From contig NZ_JAHFZZ010000023.1 of assembly GCF_018603905.1 (NCBI RefSeq), forward strand, positions 62,001 to 126,000: a DNA stretch of 64,000 bases, read 5' to 3'. The notes beneath the pieces are model-generated. The model saw only the letters and a list, made by a program, of their open reading frames with translations, did no database searches and was not told the DNA's origin. The translations under genes were made by a program, and so were the position numbers. Source of the stretch: Nonomuraea sp. NEAU-A123 (lineage in GTDB: Bacteria > Actinomycetota > Actinomycetes > Streptosporangiales > Streptosporangiaceae). Positions 7,323 to 16,611 of this stretch are shown in pieces; the first letter of the stretch is position 1; every line of letters begins with the position of its first letter.

Positions 7323-8381
7323 TCACTTCTTCGAGCAGGCGTGAGCACGCTCGATGACGTCGAGGACGTCAACGGCGTCGTGGGGATCGACGGGCAGTTC
7401 GCCGCCGTTACGCAGCGCGGTGGCGAGCAGGCGGTAGAACTCGGCGTAGTTGCCGCGCTCGGGCTCGACGGGAGTCGTCTCGGAGTGATCACCCAATCGG
7501 CCCCAGCACTCCTCGGGCTCACGTCCGAACGCCGGATCGGCAGGGCTCATGCCGGCTTTCAAGGCGGCTTCCTGACCGTCCAGCCCGTCCTTGACGTAGC
7601 CGGCCCGCGAGCCCAGCACCCGGTACCGAGGGCCGGGCAAGGCCGCGACGCTGCTCATCGTCAGGCGCGAACTCGTGCCGGACGCGTGGCGCAGAATCAC
7701 GACCGTGTCGTCGTCGGCGTCGCGACCGGCGCGGGAGTCGCGACGGTTGACCTCGGCCAGGACCTCCGCCACGGGTCCGAACAACCGCAGAGCCTGGTCG
7801 ATCAGGTGCGTACCGAGATCGAAGAGGATGCCGCCGCCGTCCGCCACATCGGTGTCGCCCTTCCACCCCTGGAGTCCGTCCGGACGCCACCACTCGAAGC
7901 GGGACTCGAAGGCGTGCACCGTGCCCAGCCGCCCGTCGGCGAGCAGCCGTCGCAGGGTCAGGAAGTCGGCATCCCACCGGCGATTCTGGAACACCGTGAG
8001 GCGGCGCCCCAGCTCGGCCGCCAGCGCGATCAGCTTCCGTCCCTCGGCGCCGGTCGGCGCGAACGGCTTGTCGACGACGACGTCAAGTCCCGCCCGCATG
8101 GCGTTCGCGGCCAGCTCGACATGCGTCGACGGGGGCGTCGCCACGACGACGAGGTCCAGTTCGGACGCGTGGTCGATGACGGCCTGGGGATCGGACACCA
8201 CCGTGGCGCCCGGATGCGCGGCCCGCGCCGCCGCCGCCCGGTCCGGATCGCCCGTGACGATCACGCGCAGGTCGTACGCCGGATCAGCGGCGAGGAACGG
8301 CGTGTGGAAGAAGCGTCCCGCCGTGCCGAACCCGACGACGGCGCAGCGAATCGGCGATGTGTCGCGTGCGGTCACGTTCAC
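7323..8381 (-). CDS. Gfo/Idh/MocA family NAD(P)-dependent oxidoreductase
   Basis: The protein has 352 residues. The Rossmann motif VVGFGTAGRFFHTPFL is near residue 15, the catalytic-region motif VVVDKPFAPTGAEGRKL near 100, and GGGILFDLGTHLIDQAL near 180; all are standard for this family. GTG 8381 overlaps the TGA of hyuB (GTGA), so the genes are coupled. The family oxidises hydroxyls of sugars or cyclitols. Its role next to a hydantoinase is not obvious and may be handling of a carbonyl product. Confidence 0.9.
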   Translation of the reverse strand: MNVTARDTSPIRCAVVGFGTAGRFFHTPFLAADPAYDLRVIVTGDPDRAAAARAAHPGATVVSDPQAVIDHASELDLVVVATPPSTHVELAANAMRAGLDVVVDKPFAPTGAEGRKLIALAAELGRRLTVFQNRRWDADFLTLRRLLADGRLGTVHAFESRFEWWRPDGLQGWKGDTDVADGGGILFDLGTHLIDQALRLFGPVAEVLAEVNRRDSRAGRDADDDTVVILRHASGTSSRLTMSSVAALPGPRYRVLGSRAGYVKDGLDGQEAALKAGMSPADPAFGREPEECWGRLGDHSETTPVEPERGNYAEFYRLLATALRNGGELPVDPHDAVDVLDVIERAHACSKK

Positions 8382-10033
8382 TCCCCTTCCTGGAGGTCGT
8401 ACGCGTCGCGTGCGGTCTCGGCTGAGATGACGCCCTCGCGCAGGTTCTGCTCGACCAGCGCACGCGCCCTGCGTGAAGGCGGGCCGTAGCCGCCGGCGCC
8501 GGGAGTGGTGATCGTGACCACGTCACCCGTGTTGAGCACGGTGTGTCCATGGTCGATGGGCTGGGCCCCTTCGCTGACCGCCCAGCCACCGCTGGCCCCG
8601 GGGCCGCCGCCGAACAATCCCCACGGCTGGGACTTGTAGCGGGTGCCGTCCAGCCAGAACCCGATGCCATCGGCTTCGACCCGCACCACGCGCCTGATGC
8701 CCATGCCGCCCCGGAACTCACCGGCGCCGCCGGATCCGTCGACGAGTTCGTAGGCCTCGACCATCAGCGGGTACTCCTGTTCGAGGCTCTCCACGGGCAG
8801 ATTGCTGGTGTTCGTGACGTGGACCTGCACCCCGTCGAGGCCGTCCTTGGTGGCGCGGGCGCCGGATCCGCCGCCGATCGTCTCCAGGTACACGAAGTAC
8901 TTGCCGGTCCGCGGGTCGAGCCCGTCGAAGTGGAAACCGGTGTTCGATCCGTTGTGCGCGGCCGTGACCCGCTCCGGCAGAGCGGGGGCGAGCGCGCCGT
9001 GGATGAGGTCCACCACCCGTTGTGAGGTCTCGGTGCGGGCGTTGACCGCGGCGGGAGCGACGGCGTTCAGGATGCTGCCGCGGGGCGCGTCGATGTGGAT
9101 CGACCGGACCACCCCCGCGTTGGGCACGATGTCGGGGTCGATGAGCGTCTTCACGGCGTAGTACACCGTGCTCTCGAGCGCGCCGTAGACCATGTTGACG
9201 CTGGCGCGGACCTGCGGCGGGTTGCCGGAGAAGTCGAAGAAGAGCTCGTCGCCGCGCACCGTGACGGCGACGCGAAGGGTGAGCTCCTCATCCAGTTCGG
9301 GGCAGTCGAACCTGTCCTCGAACGAGTAGACGCCGTCCTGGACCTCGCGGATCGCGGCGCGGGTCTGGCGGTCGGTGTGGTCCAGCAACGCCTCGGCGGC
9401 GGCGGACATCGTCGGGATCGAGTGCCGCGCGCACAGCTCCCGGAAGCGGATGACCGCTCGCCGGTTGGCCGCGAGCTGGGCCTGGAAGTCGGGTCGGCGC
9501 TCGTCGGGCACCTGGCAGTTCAGCAGGATCAGGTCGAACAGGTCGGTCTGCAGTTCGCCGGCCCGCTCCAGGCGTACCGGCGGGATGCGCAGGCCCTCCT
9601 GGAAGATGTGCGCATGCCCGCGGTCGCCGAAGTCGGCGTGGTGGGCGAGGTTCGCCGCCCAGGCCACCAGCCGCCCGTCGACGAAGATCGGGCAGGCGAG
9701 CACGATGTCGGGGATGTGGGTGCCGCCGCCGCTGTGGGGATCGTTGGCGATGAAGGTGTCCCCGTCGGCGAGCTCGCTGACGTCGTACCGCTCAACGATC
9801 TTGGCGATCACCCCCATCAGGACGCCGAGGTGGCTCGGGTTGTGCTCACCCTGCGCGACCAGTTGCCCTCTGGCGTCGAAGAATCCGGCGGTGCAGTCGC
9901 GGCGCTCCTTGATGTTCGTGCTGTACGCCGCTCGCACCATGGTTTCCATCATCTCCTCCACGATGGAGGAGAGGGCCGCTCCGATGACCTCGACGGAGAT
10001 CGGGTCCAGGGGAGAGGTGTCAGTGGTGTTCAT
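8378..10033 (-). CDS. hyuB: Hydantoinase B / 5-oxoprolinase beta-type subunit
   Basis: The 551-residue protein matches HyuB along its length: DPISVEVIGAALSSIVEEMM at the N-terminus, YSTNIKERRDCTAGFFDARG, NDPHSGGGTHIPDIVLACP, and the Gly-rich GGGSGARATKDGLDG and TPGAGGYGPPSRRAR near the C-terminus. With HyuA it forms an ATP-dependent enzyme that opens hydantoins, N-methylhydantoins or 5-oxoproline-like lactams. It follows hyuA by 13 bp on the same strand. Confidence 0.93.
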   Translation of the reverse strand: MNTTDTSPLDPISVEVIGAALSSIVEEMMETMVRAAYSTNIKERRDCTAGFFDARGQLVAQGEHNPSHLGVLMGVIAKIVERYDVSELADGDTFIANDPHSGGGTHIPDIVLACPIFVDGRLVAWAANLAHHADFGDRGHAHIFQEGLRIPPVRLERAGELQTDLFDLILLNCQVPDERRPDFQAQLAANRRAVIRFRELCARHSIPTMSAAAEALLDHTDRQTRAAIREVQDGVYSFEDRFDCPELDEELTLRVAVTVRGDELFFDFSGNPPQVRASVNMVYGALESTVYYAVKTLIDPDIVPNAGVVRSIHIDAPRGSILNAVAPAAVNARTETSQRVVDLIHGALAPALPERVTAAHNGSNTGFHFDGLDPRTGKYFVYLETIGGGSGARATKDGLDGVQVHVTNTSNLPVESLEQEYPLMVEAYELVDGSGGAGEFRGGMGIRRVVRVEADGIGFWLDGTRYKSQPWGLFGGGPGASGGWAVSEGAQPIDHGHTVLNTGDVVTITTPGAGGYGPPSRRARALVEQNLREGVISAETARDAYDLQEGE

Positions 10034-10046
10034 GACGCTCCGATGC

Positions 10047-12092
10047 TCACAGATGGATGACGAGGTTGCGGTGGGCGTCGACCTCCGCGGTGGAGCCGGG
10101 CAGGACGAGGGTCGTGGTGTCCATCTGCTCGACGATCGCGGGGCCTTCGACGACCGTTCCCGGCGCGAGCGCTGCCCGGTCGTGGATCAGGCATTCGTGG
10201 AATCCGCCCAGCTCCGGGAGATAGACGGGCCGCTTCCGCGCCTGCTCGCCGTCGGGCCTGCCGGTGACGACCGGGCTCGACGTCGGCCGTGCGCCGATCT
10301 CACCGGAGGCCTGCACCCGGAACGTCACGGCCTGGATGGGGTTGCCGGGGTTGGCGTATCCGTAGGTCCTCTCGTGAGCCAGGGCGAAGCCGTCCAGCAG
10401 CGCCGTCACCGCCGCCGCGGTGACGGGCCCCGCGGGGAAGTCGACGGTCAGCTCATGGTTCTGGCCCGCGTAGCGCAGATCCACCTGGCGGCGGCTGCCG
10501 CGTGCCCGCTCCTCGATGTCGCTCGACTCGAACCACCGCTCCGCCTGGGCGGACAGCTCGGCGAAGACCGCCGCGATGTCGTCCGCGGCGCCGGTGGTCA
10601 CGGTCATGACCGACGTACGGGAGAAGTCGCTCTTGATGTCGGTGAGCAGCAGACCGAGCGCCGACAACGCGCCCGGCGACTCGGGTACGAGGATGGTCCT
10701 CATGCCGAGCTCCGCCGCCAGCCGGGAGGCGTGCAGGGGACCGGCGCCGCCGAAGGGCACCATGACGTAGTCGCGAGGGTCGTAGCCCCGCTGGACGGAG
10801 ATGACGCGGATCGCCCGCGCCATGTTCGCGGTGACCACCCGGATGATGCCCTGCGCGGTGTCCTCGACGCTCATGCCGAGCTTTTCGGCCAGCGTCCCCA
10901 CCGCACGGCGCGACGCCTCTCGGTCGATCGTGATCCGGCCGCCGAGGAAGTAGTCCGGGTTGAGGACCTGCAGGACGACGTTGGCGTCCGTGACGGTGGG
11001 CAGCTCCCCGTGACCGTAGCAGGCAGGACCGGGAAAGGCCCCGGCGCTCTCCGGCCCGACCTTGAGCAGGCCGCCACTGTCCAGGCGGGCCACGGAGCCG
11101 CCGCCGGCGCCGACGGTGTGGATGTCGAGCATGGCGGTACGGATCGCGCGGCCGTCCAGGTCCAGCCCAGAGCTGGTCTTGGGTTCACCGTGCTGGACGA
11201 GAGAGACGTCGGTGGACGTGCCGCCCATGTCGAAGGTGATGATGTCCGGATATCCGGCGCCGTTGGCCGTCCGCGCCGCGCCGACGACTCCCGTGCTGGG
11301 ACCCGACAGGACCATCCGGACCGGGTACTTCTCCGCCTCGGCGAACGACACCACGCCACCGTTGCTCTGGGTGACGTACGGCTGCGTCACGAGCCCTCGC
11401 TCCGCGAGCTTCTTCCGCAGCCGGGCCAGGTAACCGGAGACCTTGGGGCCGAGGTAGGCGTTGCTGACGACGGTCGACAGCCGCTCGTACTCGCGGAACT
11501 CCGGCAGCACCTCGGAGGACAGCGAGACGTAGGCGCCGGGGAACTCCTCCTCGACCCAGCCCGCGATGCGCCGCTCGTGGTCGGGGAAGACGTAGCTGTA
11601 GAGCAGGCATACCGCGATGGCCTCGACGCCCTCGTCGCGCAATTGGCGGATCGCCTGGCGGACCTCGCTCTCGTCGAGAGGAGTCCACACCGTGCCGTCG
11701 TGCCGCACCCGCTCGGTGACCTCGTGGCGGAGGCCGCGCGGAACGAGGGGAGTGGGCTTGTCCGCCTGGAGGTCGTACAGTTTCGGCCGGCGTCCACGGG
11801 CCAGCTCCAGCAGGTCACGGAAGCCGCGGGTGGTCAGCAGTCCCGTACGCGCGCCGGTCTCGGTCAGGAGGGCGTTGGTGCCGACGGTCGTCCCGTGCGC
11901 GAAGTAGGAAACGTCGGAGAACTCCCCGCTGCCGGCGGTCCGCAGCAGTTCCGCGACCCCTTCGATGATCGCTTTACCCGGATCCTCCGGTGTGCTGGAG
12001 ACTTTGAAGACGCGTAGTTCGTCGCGCGTCGTGTCGTAGAGACAGATGTCGGTGAAGGTGCCGCCCGTGTCGACACCGATGCGAAGGGCCAT
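10047..12092 (-). CDS. hyuA: Hydantoinase A / 5-oxoprolinase alpha-type subunit
   Basis: The 681-residue protein has the sugar-kinase-like nucleotide fold of HyuA. It starts MALRIGVDTGGTFTDICLYD (first phosphate loop). It has YFAHGTTVGTNALLTETGA, the second phosphate loop TFDMGGTSTDVSL, AVGAGGGSVARLD-type Gly loops and MVPFGGAGPLHA. It is the first gene of a four-gene minus-strand operon (hyuA, hyuB, Gfo/Idh, DAO). The LacI-type operator GAGAACGTTCTC lies about 110 bp upstream of the start. Substrate specificity is not readable from the sequence. Confidence 0.93.
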   Translation of the reverse strand: MALRIGVDTGGTFTDICLYDTTRDELRVFKVSSTPEDPGKAIIEGVAELLRTAGSGEFSDVSYFAHGTTVGTNALLTETGARTGLLTTRGFRDLLELARGRRPKLYDLQADKPTPLVPRGLRHEVTERVRHDGTVWTPLDESEVRQAIRQLRDEGVEAIAVCLLYSYVFPDHERRIAGWVEEEFPGAYVSLSSEVLPEFREYERLSTVVSNAYLGPKVSGYLARLRKKLAERGLVTQPYVTQSNGGVVSFAEAEKYPVRMVLSGPSTGVVGAARTANGAGYPDIITFDMGGTSTDVSLVQHGEPKTSSGLDLDGRAIRTAMLDIHTVGAGGGSVARLDSGGLLKVGPESAGAFPGPACYGHGELPTVTDANVVLQVLNPDYFLGGRITIDREASRRAVGTLAEKLGMSVEDTAQGIIRVVTANMARAIRVISVQRGYDPRDYVMVPFGGAGPLHASRLAAELGMRTILVPESPGALSALGLLLTDIKSDFSRTSVMTVTTGAADDIAAVFAELSAQAERWFESSDIEERARGSRRQVDLRYAGQNHELTVDFPAGPVTAAAVTALLDGFALAHERTYGYANPGNPIQAVTFRVQASGEIGARPTSSPVVTGRPDGEQARKRPVYLPELGGFHECLIHDRAALAPGTVVEGPAIVEQMDTTTLVLPGSTAEVDAHRNLVIHL

Positions 12093-12200
12093 CGCCTTCG
12101 TTCCTCTCGCCGGATCTTCGGCAGTTCCGCGGGAGTGCCGGTCAGCTCAGCCGCCGCTTGCCGACCGCCTCCTTCCCCCGCCACGTCGTGACGTTCTTCA

Positions 12201-12212
12201 GAGAACGTTCTC
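12201..12212. promoter_or_regulatory. LacI-type operator upstream of hyuA
   Basis: GAGAACGTTCTC is a perfect 12-bp palindrome with the central CG typical of LacI/GalR operators. The same 12-mer forms the core of the palindrome at 13463-13478 upstream of the permease. It lies in the hyuA upstream region, downstream of the lacI-type gene. Confidence 0.8.
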
Positions 12213-12269
12213 CGAACCTAGCCACTGCGGCGTGGTGACGTCAAGAACGACGCCACCACGCCGCAGTGG

Positions 12270-13334
12270 TCAGGAAGGTGGTGCCGCGACCGAGCCGCGG
12301 ACGATCAGGGACGACCGCAGGATCGTCTCGCTGGGCGCGCTCGGCGACTCCCGGCCGGACAGCCGCCCGAGAAGGACGGTGCCGGCGGCGGAGCCGAGGT
12401 CGTAGGCCGGTTGCGCGACCACCGACAGCCGAGGGCGCACCAGAGTGCTCCACTCGTGATCGTCGAAGCCCAGCAGGCTGACGTCCTCCGGGCAGCGCCG
12501 GTCGCTGTCGATGATGGCGCCGAAGGCCCCTCTGGTCATGACGTTCGTGGTCGCGAAGATCGCCGTGACGTCCCGGCGCGTGGCGAGCAGTTCGCGGACC
12601 CGCTCGCCGGCCGCGTCGGCGTCATCGCAGCTCAGGACCCATCCCGGATCACAGGTGACGCCCGCTTCCTCGAGCGCGTCAAGGTAGCCCTTGAACCGCA
12701 GCGAGCTGGGAAACTCGGCCATGGCCTTGCGCCGCCGACCGGCGGGGCGCTCGACGGTCACGGATGGGGTCACGACCGCGATCGCCCGATGCCCCTCGTC
12801 CAGGACGTGGCTCACGGCCCGGTGCGCCGCGGCCCGGTTGTCGAGCAGCACCGCGTCGACCGCTCCGGCGCCGTCGTTGCGACGGTCGAGGAGGACCAGC
12901 GGAACGCCCGCTTCGCGGACCCGGCGCAGATGAGTGCCTTCCGAGACGCTGGCCGAGGCGACGATCATGCCGTCCACGCGTTTGACCATCAGCGCCTCCA
13001 CCGCGGAGCGCTCCCGCTCCACGTCCATCCCGGTGCTGATGAGCAGCATCTCGTAGCCCGCGTCCCGCGCGCGGTCGGAGATTCCGCTGACCGCGCGCGC
13101 GAAGAACGGATTTTCCAGGTCGCTCACGACCACGCCGACGACGCGGGTGGAGCCGGTCACGATGCTGCGCGCCACGTCGTTCGGGCGATAGCCGAGTCGC
13201 TTCGCCGAGGCCTGCACCCGATGCACCAGCTCCGGCGCGGGGGTCCCGTAGCCGCCCAGCACCCGGCCGGCCGTAGCGGGAGATACGCCGGCATCACGCG
13301 CGACGTCGATGATCGTCGGTCGCCCAGCGGACAC
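12270..13334 (-). CDS. LacI family repressor of the hydantoinase/permease regulon
   Basis: The protein has 354 residues. The N-terminal helix-turn-helix and hinge helix are clear: PTIIDVARDAGVSPATAGRV, then LGYRPNDVARSI. A periplasmic-binding-protein-like sensor domain follows (VVGVVVSDLENPFFARAVSG). It starts at GTG 13334. The gene sits between the hyu operon and the MFS gene, and both flanks carry the same AACGTT-centred palindrome, so the repressor probably controls both transcripts and itself. Confidence 0.92.
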   Translation of the reverse strand: MSAGRPTIIDVARDAGVSPATAGRVLGGYGTPAPELVHRVQASAKRLGYRPNDVARSIVTGSTRVVGVVVSDLENPFFARAVSGISDRARDAGYEMLLISTGMDVERERSAVEALMVKRVDGMIVASASVSEGTHLRRVREAGVPLVLLDRRNDGAGAVDAVLLDNRAAAHRAVSHVLDEGHRAIAVVTPSVTVERPAGRRRKAMAEFPSSLRFKGYLDALEEAGVTCDPGWVLSCDDADAAGERVRELLATRRDVTAIFATTNVMTRGAFGAIIDSDRRCPEDVSLLGFDDHEWSTLVRPRLSVVAQPAYDLGSAAGTVLLGRLSGRESPSAPSETILRSSLIVRGSVAAPPS

Positions 13335-13729
13335 CTGTTGTCGCCTCCCCGTCCGATGGTGGCGGCTAGCTCGGCCACTGCCTCGCCGATCATCGTAGCC
13401 GCCCTGTCGCTGAATTCGACGTGACGAGTCCTTGACACTTCGTCACACCGATTCTAGCGTTTGGGAGAACGTTCTCCCACTGCGGTTCAGCCCACCCGTC
13501 AGCCGCCGACGGACGGAGCGGACCCGCGCCCCGCGGAGCGAACGCCACCATCGACGGCCGCATAGCCTGTCACGGGCTTGACGCGGCATTCGCCAACGAC
13601 GACAGACCTCACCCCACGTCAATCCGCGCCCGCAAGCCGCTGAGCTGCGCTTCGGTCGCTCGTGCCCCAGCGGGCACACCTGTCGTCGCCACTGCGCGCC
13701 GTCGCACTCACCGTTCATGAGGAGACCTG
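13335..13729. other. Divergent regulatory region between lacI-type and MFS genes
   Basis: These 395 bases contain the 16-bp operator at 13463-13478 and no convincing gene. The operator is about 250 bp from the permease start and 130 bp from the repressor start, so the permease message probably has a long leader. I see no recognisable riboswitch in it. Confidence 0.6.
13463..13478. promoter_or_regulatory. LacI-type operator between repressor and permease
   Basis: GGGAGAACGTTCTCCC is a perfect 16-bp palindrome. Its inner 12 bp are identical to the site at 12201-12212. Its position between divergent repressor and transporter genes supports autoregulation and transporter control. Confidence 0.85.
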
Positions 13730-15079
13730 ATGAGCACTCCCGTACCCACCGACCAGGACGTCGCGCCCACACCGAAGGCGCGCCGGCGCTTGTTCGCCTC
13801 CACCATGATCGGCAATGCCGTCGAGTACTACGACTTCACGCTGTACGGGACTCTCGCGGCGGTCATCGCCTCGCACTTCTTCCCGGAGGGGCAGACGACC
13901 GTCGCCTTGCTCGCGGCGTACGTCGGTGTGGCCCTGTCGTACTTCATCCGGCCCATCGGCGCGATGATCCTCGGTCCCCTGGCGGACCTGAAGGGCAGGC
14001 GGCCCGTCCTCGTCCTCACGATCGTGTTGATGACGGTCGGCACCGCGGGCATCGGGCTGCTGCCGACGTACGCGGCCGCCGGTGTCGTGGCGCCGATCCT
14101 GCTGCTGACCGCGCGAGTCGTGCAGGGCCTCGGCGCCAGCGTGGAAATCACCACCGCCGCGAATTTCCTGCTGGAGCACGAGAACAAGCGACGCCGCAAC
14201 TACGTGCTCGGCACCCTGAACTCCACCGCGTCGGTCGGCTCGTTTCTCGCGGCCGGGGTGGCCTTCCTCTTCACCCAGTTGATGTCGTCGGAGGCGTTCG
14301 CCAGTTGGGGCTGGCGCATTCCCTTCCTGCTGGCGATCCCTCTGTCCGCGGTGGCGGTCTACATCCGCAACCGGCTGAACGAGAGCCCTGAGTTCGAGGC
14401 GGTGCGACAGCTCGCCGACCAGCGAAAGGTGCCGCAGACTCCCTTGCGCACGGCTGTGCGCTACTACTGGCCCGACATGCTGCGCTCGATCGGCCTGAGC
14501 GCGGGCCAGCGGATCGGATCGTTCGTCATCCAGGCGTACTTCGTCACCGCCCTGGTCGGCGCGGGCTTCCCCACCTCACTCGCCCTGCTGGCGTCGATGA
14601 TCAGCTATGCCGTCGGCCCGGTGCCGAGCATCTATGGCGGATACCTCGCCGACAAGTACGGGGCTCGCGTGCCGCTGCTGATCGGTTACGGCCTCTTCGT
14701 CGTGCTGACGGTGCCCACGTTCATCGCCATCGGCAGCAAGTCCATCCTCATCGCCGTGCTGGCCGTCGTGGGCTTCACGATCATCAACAACATCATTTCG
14801 GCGCCGATGATGGCGGCGGCGATACTCAGCTTCCCCTCAGAGGTCCGCTCCAGCGCGTCGGCCCTGAACTTCAACGTCTCGACCTCGCTCATCGGCTCCA
14901 CCGCCGGCCTGGTCGCCGTCTGGCTGCGCGACATCACCGGCAGCGACGTGACCTTCGGCTGGTACATGACCGGGTTCTGCGTGCTGTCCCTGCTGATCAC
15001 CATCTTCGCGCTCCCGACGGGCGCGCGTCGCGACGCCAGCACCGGCCTGCTCGCCGAGACGGCCGTTCGTACACCGTGA
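13730..15079 (+). CDS. MFS permease of the metabolite:H+ symporter (MHS) type
   Basis: The protein has 449 residues and twelve predicted helices. MHS-type signatures are present: STMIGNAVEYYDFTLYGTLA at the first helix, YFIRPIGAMILGPLADLKGR in loop 2-3, and RVVQGLGASVEITTAANFLL near helix 4. GAGGAG lies 5 nt before ATG 13730. It is divergent from the LacI repressor and shares its operator, so it probably imports the compound degraded by the hyu operon; MHS members typically carry organic acids, betaines or amino-acid derivatives. Confidence 0.9.
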   Translation: MSTPVPTDQDVAPTPKARRRLFASTMIGNAVEYYDFTLYGTLAAVIASHFFPEGQTTVALLAAYVGVALSYFIRPIGAMILGPLADLKGRRPVLVLTIVLMTVGTAGIGLLPTYAAAGVVAPILLLTARVVQGLGASVEITTAANFLLEHENKRRRNYVLGTLNSTASVGSFLAAGVAFLFTQLMSSEAFASWGWRIPFLLAIPLSAVAVYIRNRLNESPEFEAVRQLADQRKVPQTPLRTAVRYYWPDMLRSIGLSAGQRIGSFVIQAYFVTALVGAGFPTSLALLASMISYAVGPVPSIYGGYLADKYGARVPLLIGYGLFVVLTVPTFIAIGSKSILIAVLAVVGFTIINNIISAPMMAAAILSFPSEVRSSASALNFNVSTSLIGSTAGLVAVWLRDITGSDVTFGWYMTGFCVLSLLITIFALPTGARRDASTGLLAETAVRTP

Positions 15080-15100
15080 AATCGACGGCGAAGCGTTCGC

Positions 15101-16480
15101 TCACACCATGGCCAGATATTCAGCGAGCTCTTCCGCCGATGAGGTCGAGATCCCCACATACCCATCCGGCCGGACCAGCGTATGGCGCTCGTCGCCGTAC
15201 GACTCGGCCGGCTCGTACGCCCGCACCTCCGGCCCGTTCACCACACGCGGCGCGGGATCAGGCGACAGCAGCGTGAAATGCGTCCCCCGCAACAGGTCGA
15301 ACATCCGCGCCTCGCTGCCGTCGGCCAGCCGCACCCGGCCGTCCGGCACCCGATCCCCGCCCCGCCGGGCCAGCGAGCCGCCCCGATAGCTCACCAATAG
15401 CTGATGAGTCTCCTCGTCGCGTTTGTAGGACTTCTTGTCGTGCAGGTCGGTGCTCAGGCCGAGCACGCGGGCGGCGACCGGCCGGCGTTCCTCCTCGTAC
15501 GTGTCGAGCAGCGCCGCCGGTGCGCCGGCGAGCACCCGGGCGAGCTTCCAGCCCAGGTTGTAGGCGTCCTGTACACCGGTGTTGAGCCCCTGCCCACCCG
15601 CGGGCGAATGCACGTGGACGGCATCCCCGGCGAGGAAGACCCGGCCGGTCCGGTAGCTGTCGGCCAGGCGGATGTTCACCCGGTACAGGGACGACCACCG
15701 CAGCTCGGTGATCCGAACCCCGCGCAGCATCGACCGTTCGGCGAAGAGCCGCTGGAAACCCGGCAGCGTCTGGTCCGGAACGACGCCCGCCTTCAGCGGG
15801 GCGAGCAGTTGGAAGGTGTCGGTGCCGGCCATCGGGTACAGCACCACCATCCCCTTCCCGGGCCGGAACCAGACATGGATGTGATCCCGGCCGAGCCCCT
15901 CCACCCGCACGTCGCCGAGGACCATCCGCTCCTCGTCCCGGGTCTCCCCGGTGAAACCGATGCCGAGCGCCTTGCGTACGAGGCTCTTGCCGCCGTCCGC
16001 CGCGACCAGGTAGTCCGCCCGCAGGGTCACCCCGGTGCCCAGCCGGGCCGTCACCCCACCCGCGTCCTGCTCGAACCCGGTCAGCGCGACACCCTGCTCC
16101 ACCTTCCCGCCCAGCTCGGCCAGCCGCTCACGCAACACGGCCTCGGTGCGCCACTGCGGGTGCATCATCACCATCGGGTACGGCACCGCGTCCGTGGGGG
16201 CGGTGAGCTTGTGCATCCGTCCCTGGTACACCGGCACCCTGCCGATCCTCACCCGCAGCGGCGGATAGAGCGTCGTAGCCGCCAGAACACGGTCGATCAC
16301 CCCCAGATCATCGAAAACCTCCTGTGTACGCGGCTGCAGCCCCTTGCCCTTGGAACCGCCGGAGGGCTCCGGCGCCTGCTCCACGATGCGGCAGGCAACT
16401 CCGCGCCTGGCCAGATCCACGGCGAGAGTGAGCCCGGTCGGCCCGCCGCCGACGATGAGTACGTCCGTCTTCTCGGTCAT
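15101..16480 (-). CDS. FAD-dependent aromatic hydroxylase-type monooxygenase
   Basis: The protein has 459 residues. The three flavoprotein hydroxylase motifs are visible: GXGXXG as VLIVGGGPTGLTLAVDLARR (about 8-27), the DG motif DYLVAADGGKSLVRKALG (about 155-172), and the GD motif VFLAGDAVHVHSPAGGQGLN (about 280-299). This is the PheA/TfdB-like group that hydroxylates aromatic or polyketide substrates with NAD(P)H and O2. Its 3' end faces the MFS gene with only 21 bp between stops. The substrate is unknown and no pathway neighbours are present. Confidence 0.9.
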   Translation of the reverse strand: MTEKTDVLIVGGGPTGLTLAVDLARRGVACRIVEQAPEPSGGSKGKGLQPRTQEVFDDLGVIDRVLAATTLYPPLRVRIGRVPVYQGRMHKLTAPTDAVPYPMVMMHPQWRTEAVLRERLAELGGKVEQGVALTGFEQDAGGVTARLGTGVTLRADYLVAADGGKSLVRKALGIGFTGETRDEERMVLGDVRVEGLGRDHIHVWFRPGKGMVVLYPMAGTDTFQLLAPLKAGVVPDQTLPGFQRLFAERSMLRGVRITELRWSSLYRVNIRLADSYRTGRVFLAGDAVHVHSPAGGQGLNTGVQDAYNLGWKLARVLAGAPAALLDTYEEERRPVAARVLGLSTDLHDKKSYKRDEETHQLLVSYRGGSLARRGGDRVPDGRVRLADGSEARMFDLLRGTHFTLLSPDPAPRVVNGPEVRAYEPAESYGDERHTLVRPDGYVGISTSSAEELAEYLAMV

Positions 16481-16611
16481 GGTCCGACCATGCCTGTCCG
16501 CACTGCCAGATCTCTGTCAGCATCAGGCCCGCCGCTGTCATCGCCCGCCGGAACACCGACCTCCCCATGGGCGCCATCGCCCGCGTCGACCGGTCTTGGG
16601 ATACTTCCCCC

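Noticed and set aside
9375..12017. Plus-strand open frame of ~880 codons opposite hyuA/hyuB
   Set aside because: It is antisense to two clear genes and has low-complexity Arg/Ser-rich composition; long antisense frames are expected at this GC bias.
13335..13729. A riboswitch in the long leader of the MHS permease
   Set aside because: No conserved aptamer pattern is recognisable; the LacI operator explains regulation better.
15101..16480. The flavin monooxygenase as part of an antibiotic biosynthetic cluster
   Set aside because: No synthase, cyclase or carrier protein gene lies anywhere in the window.
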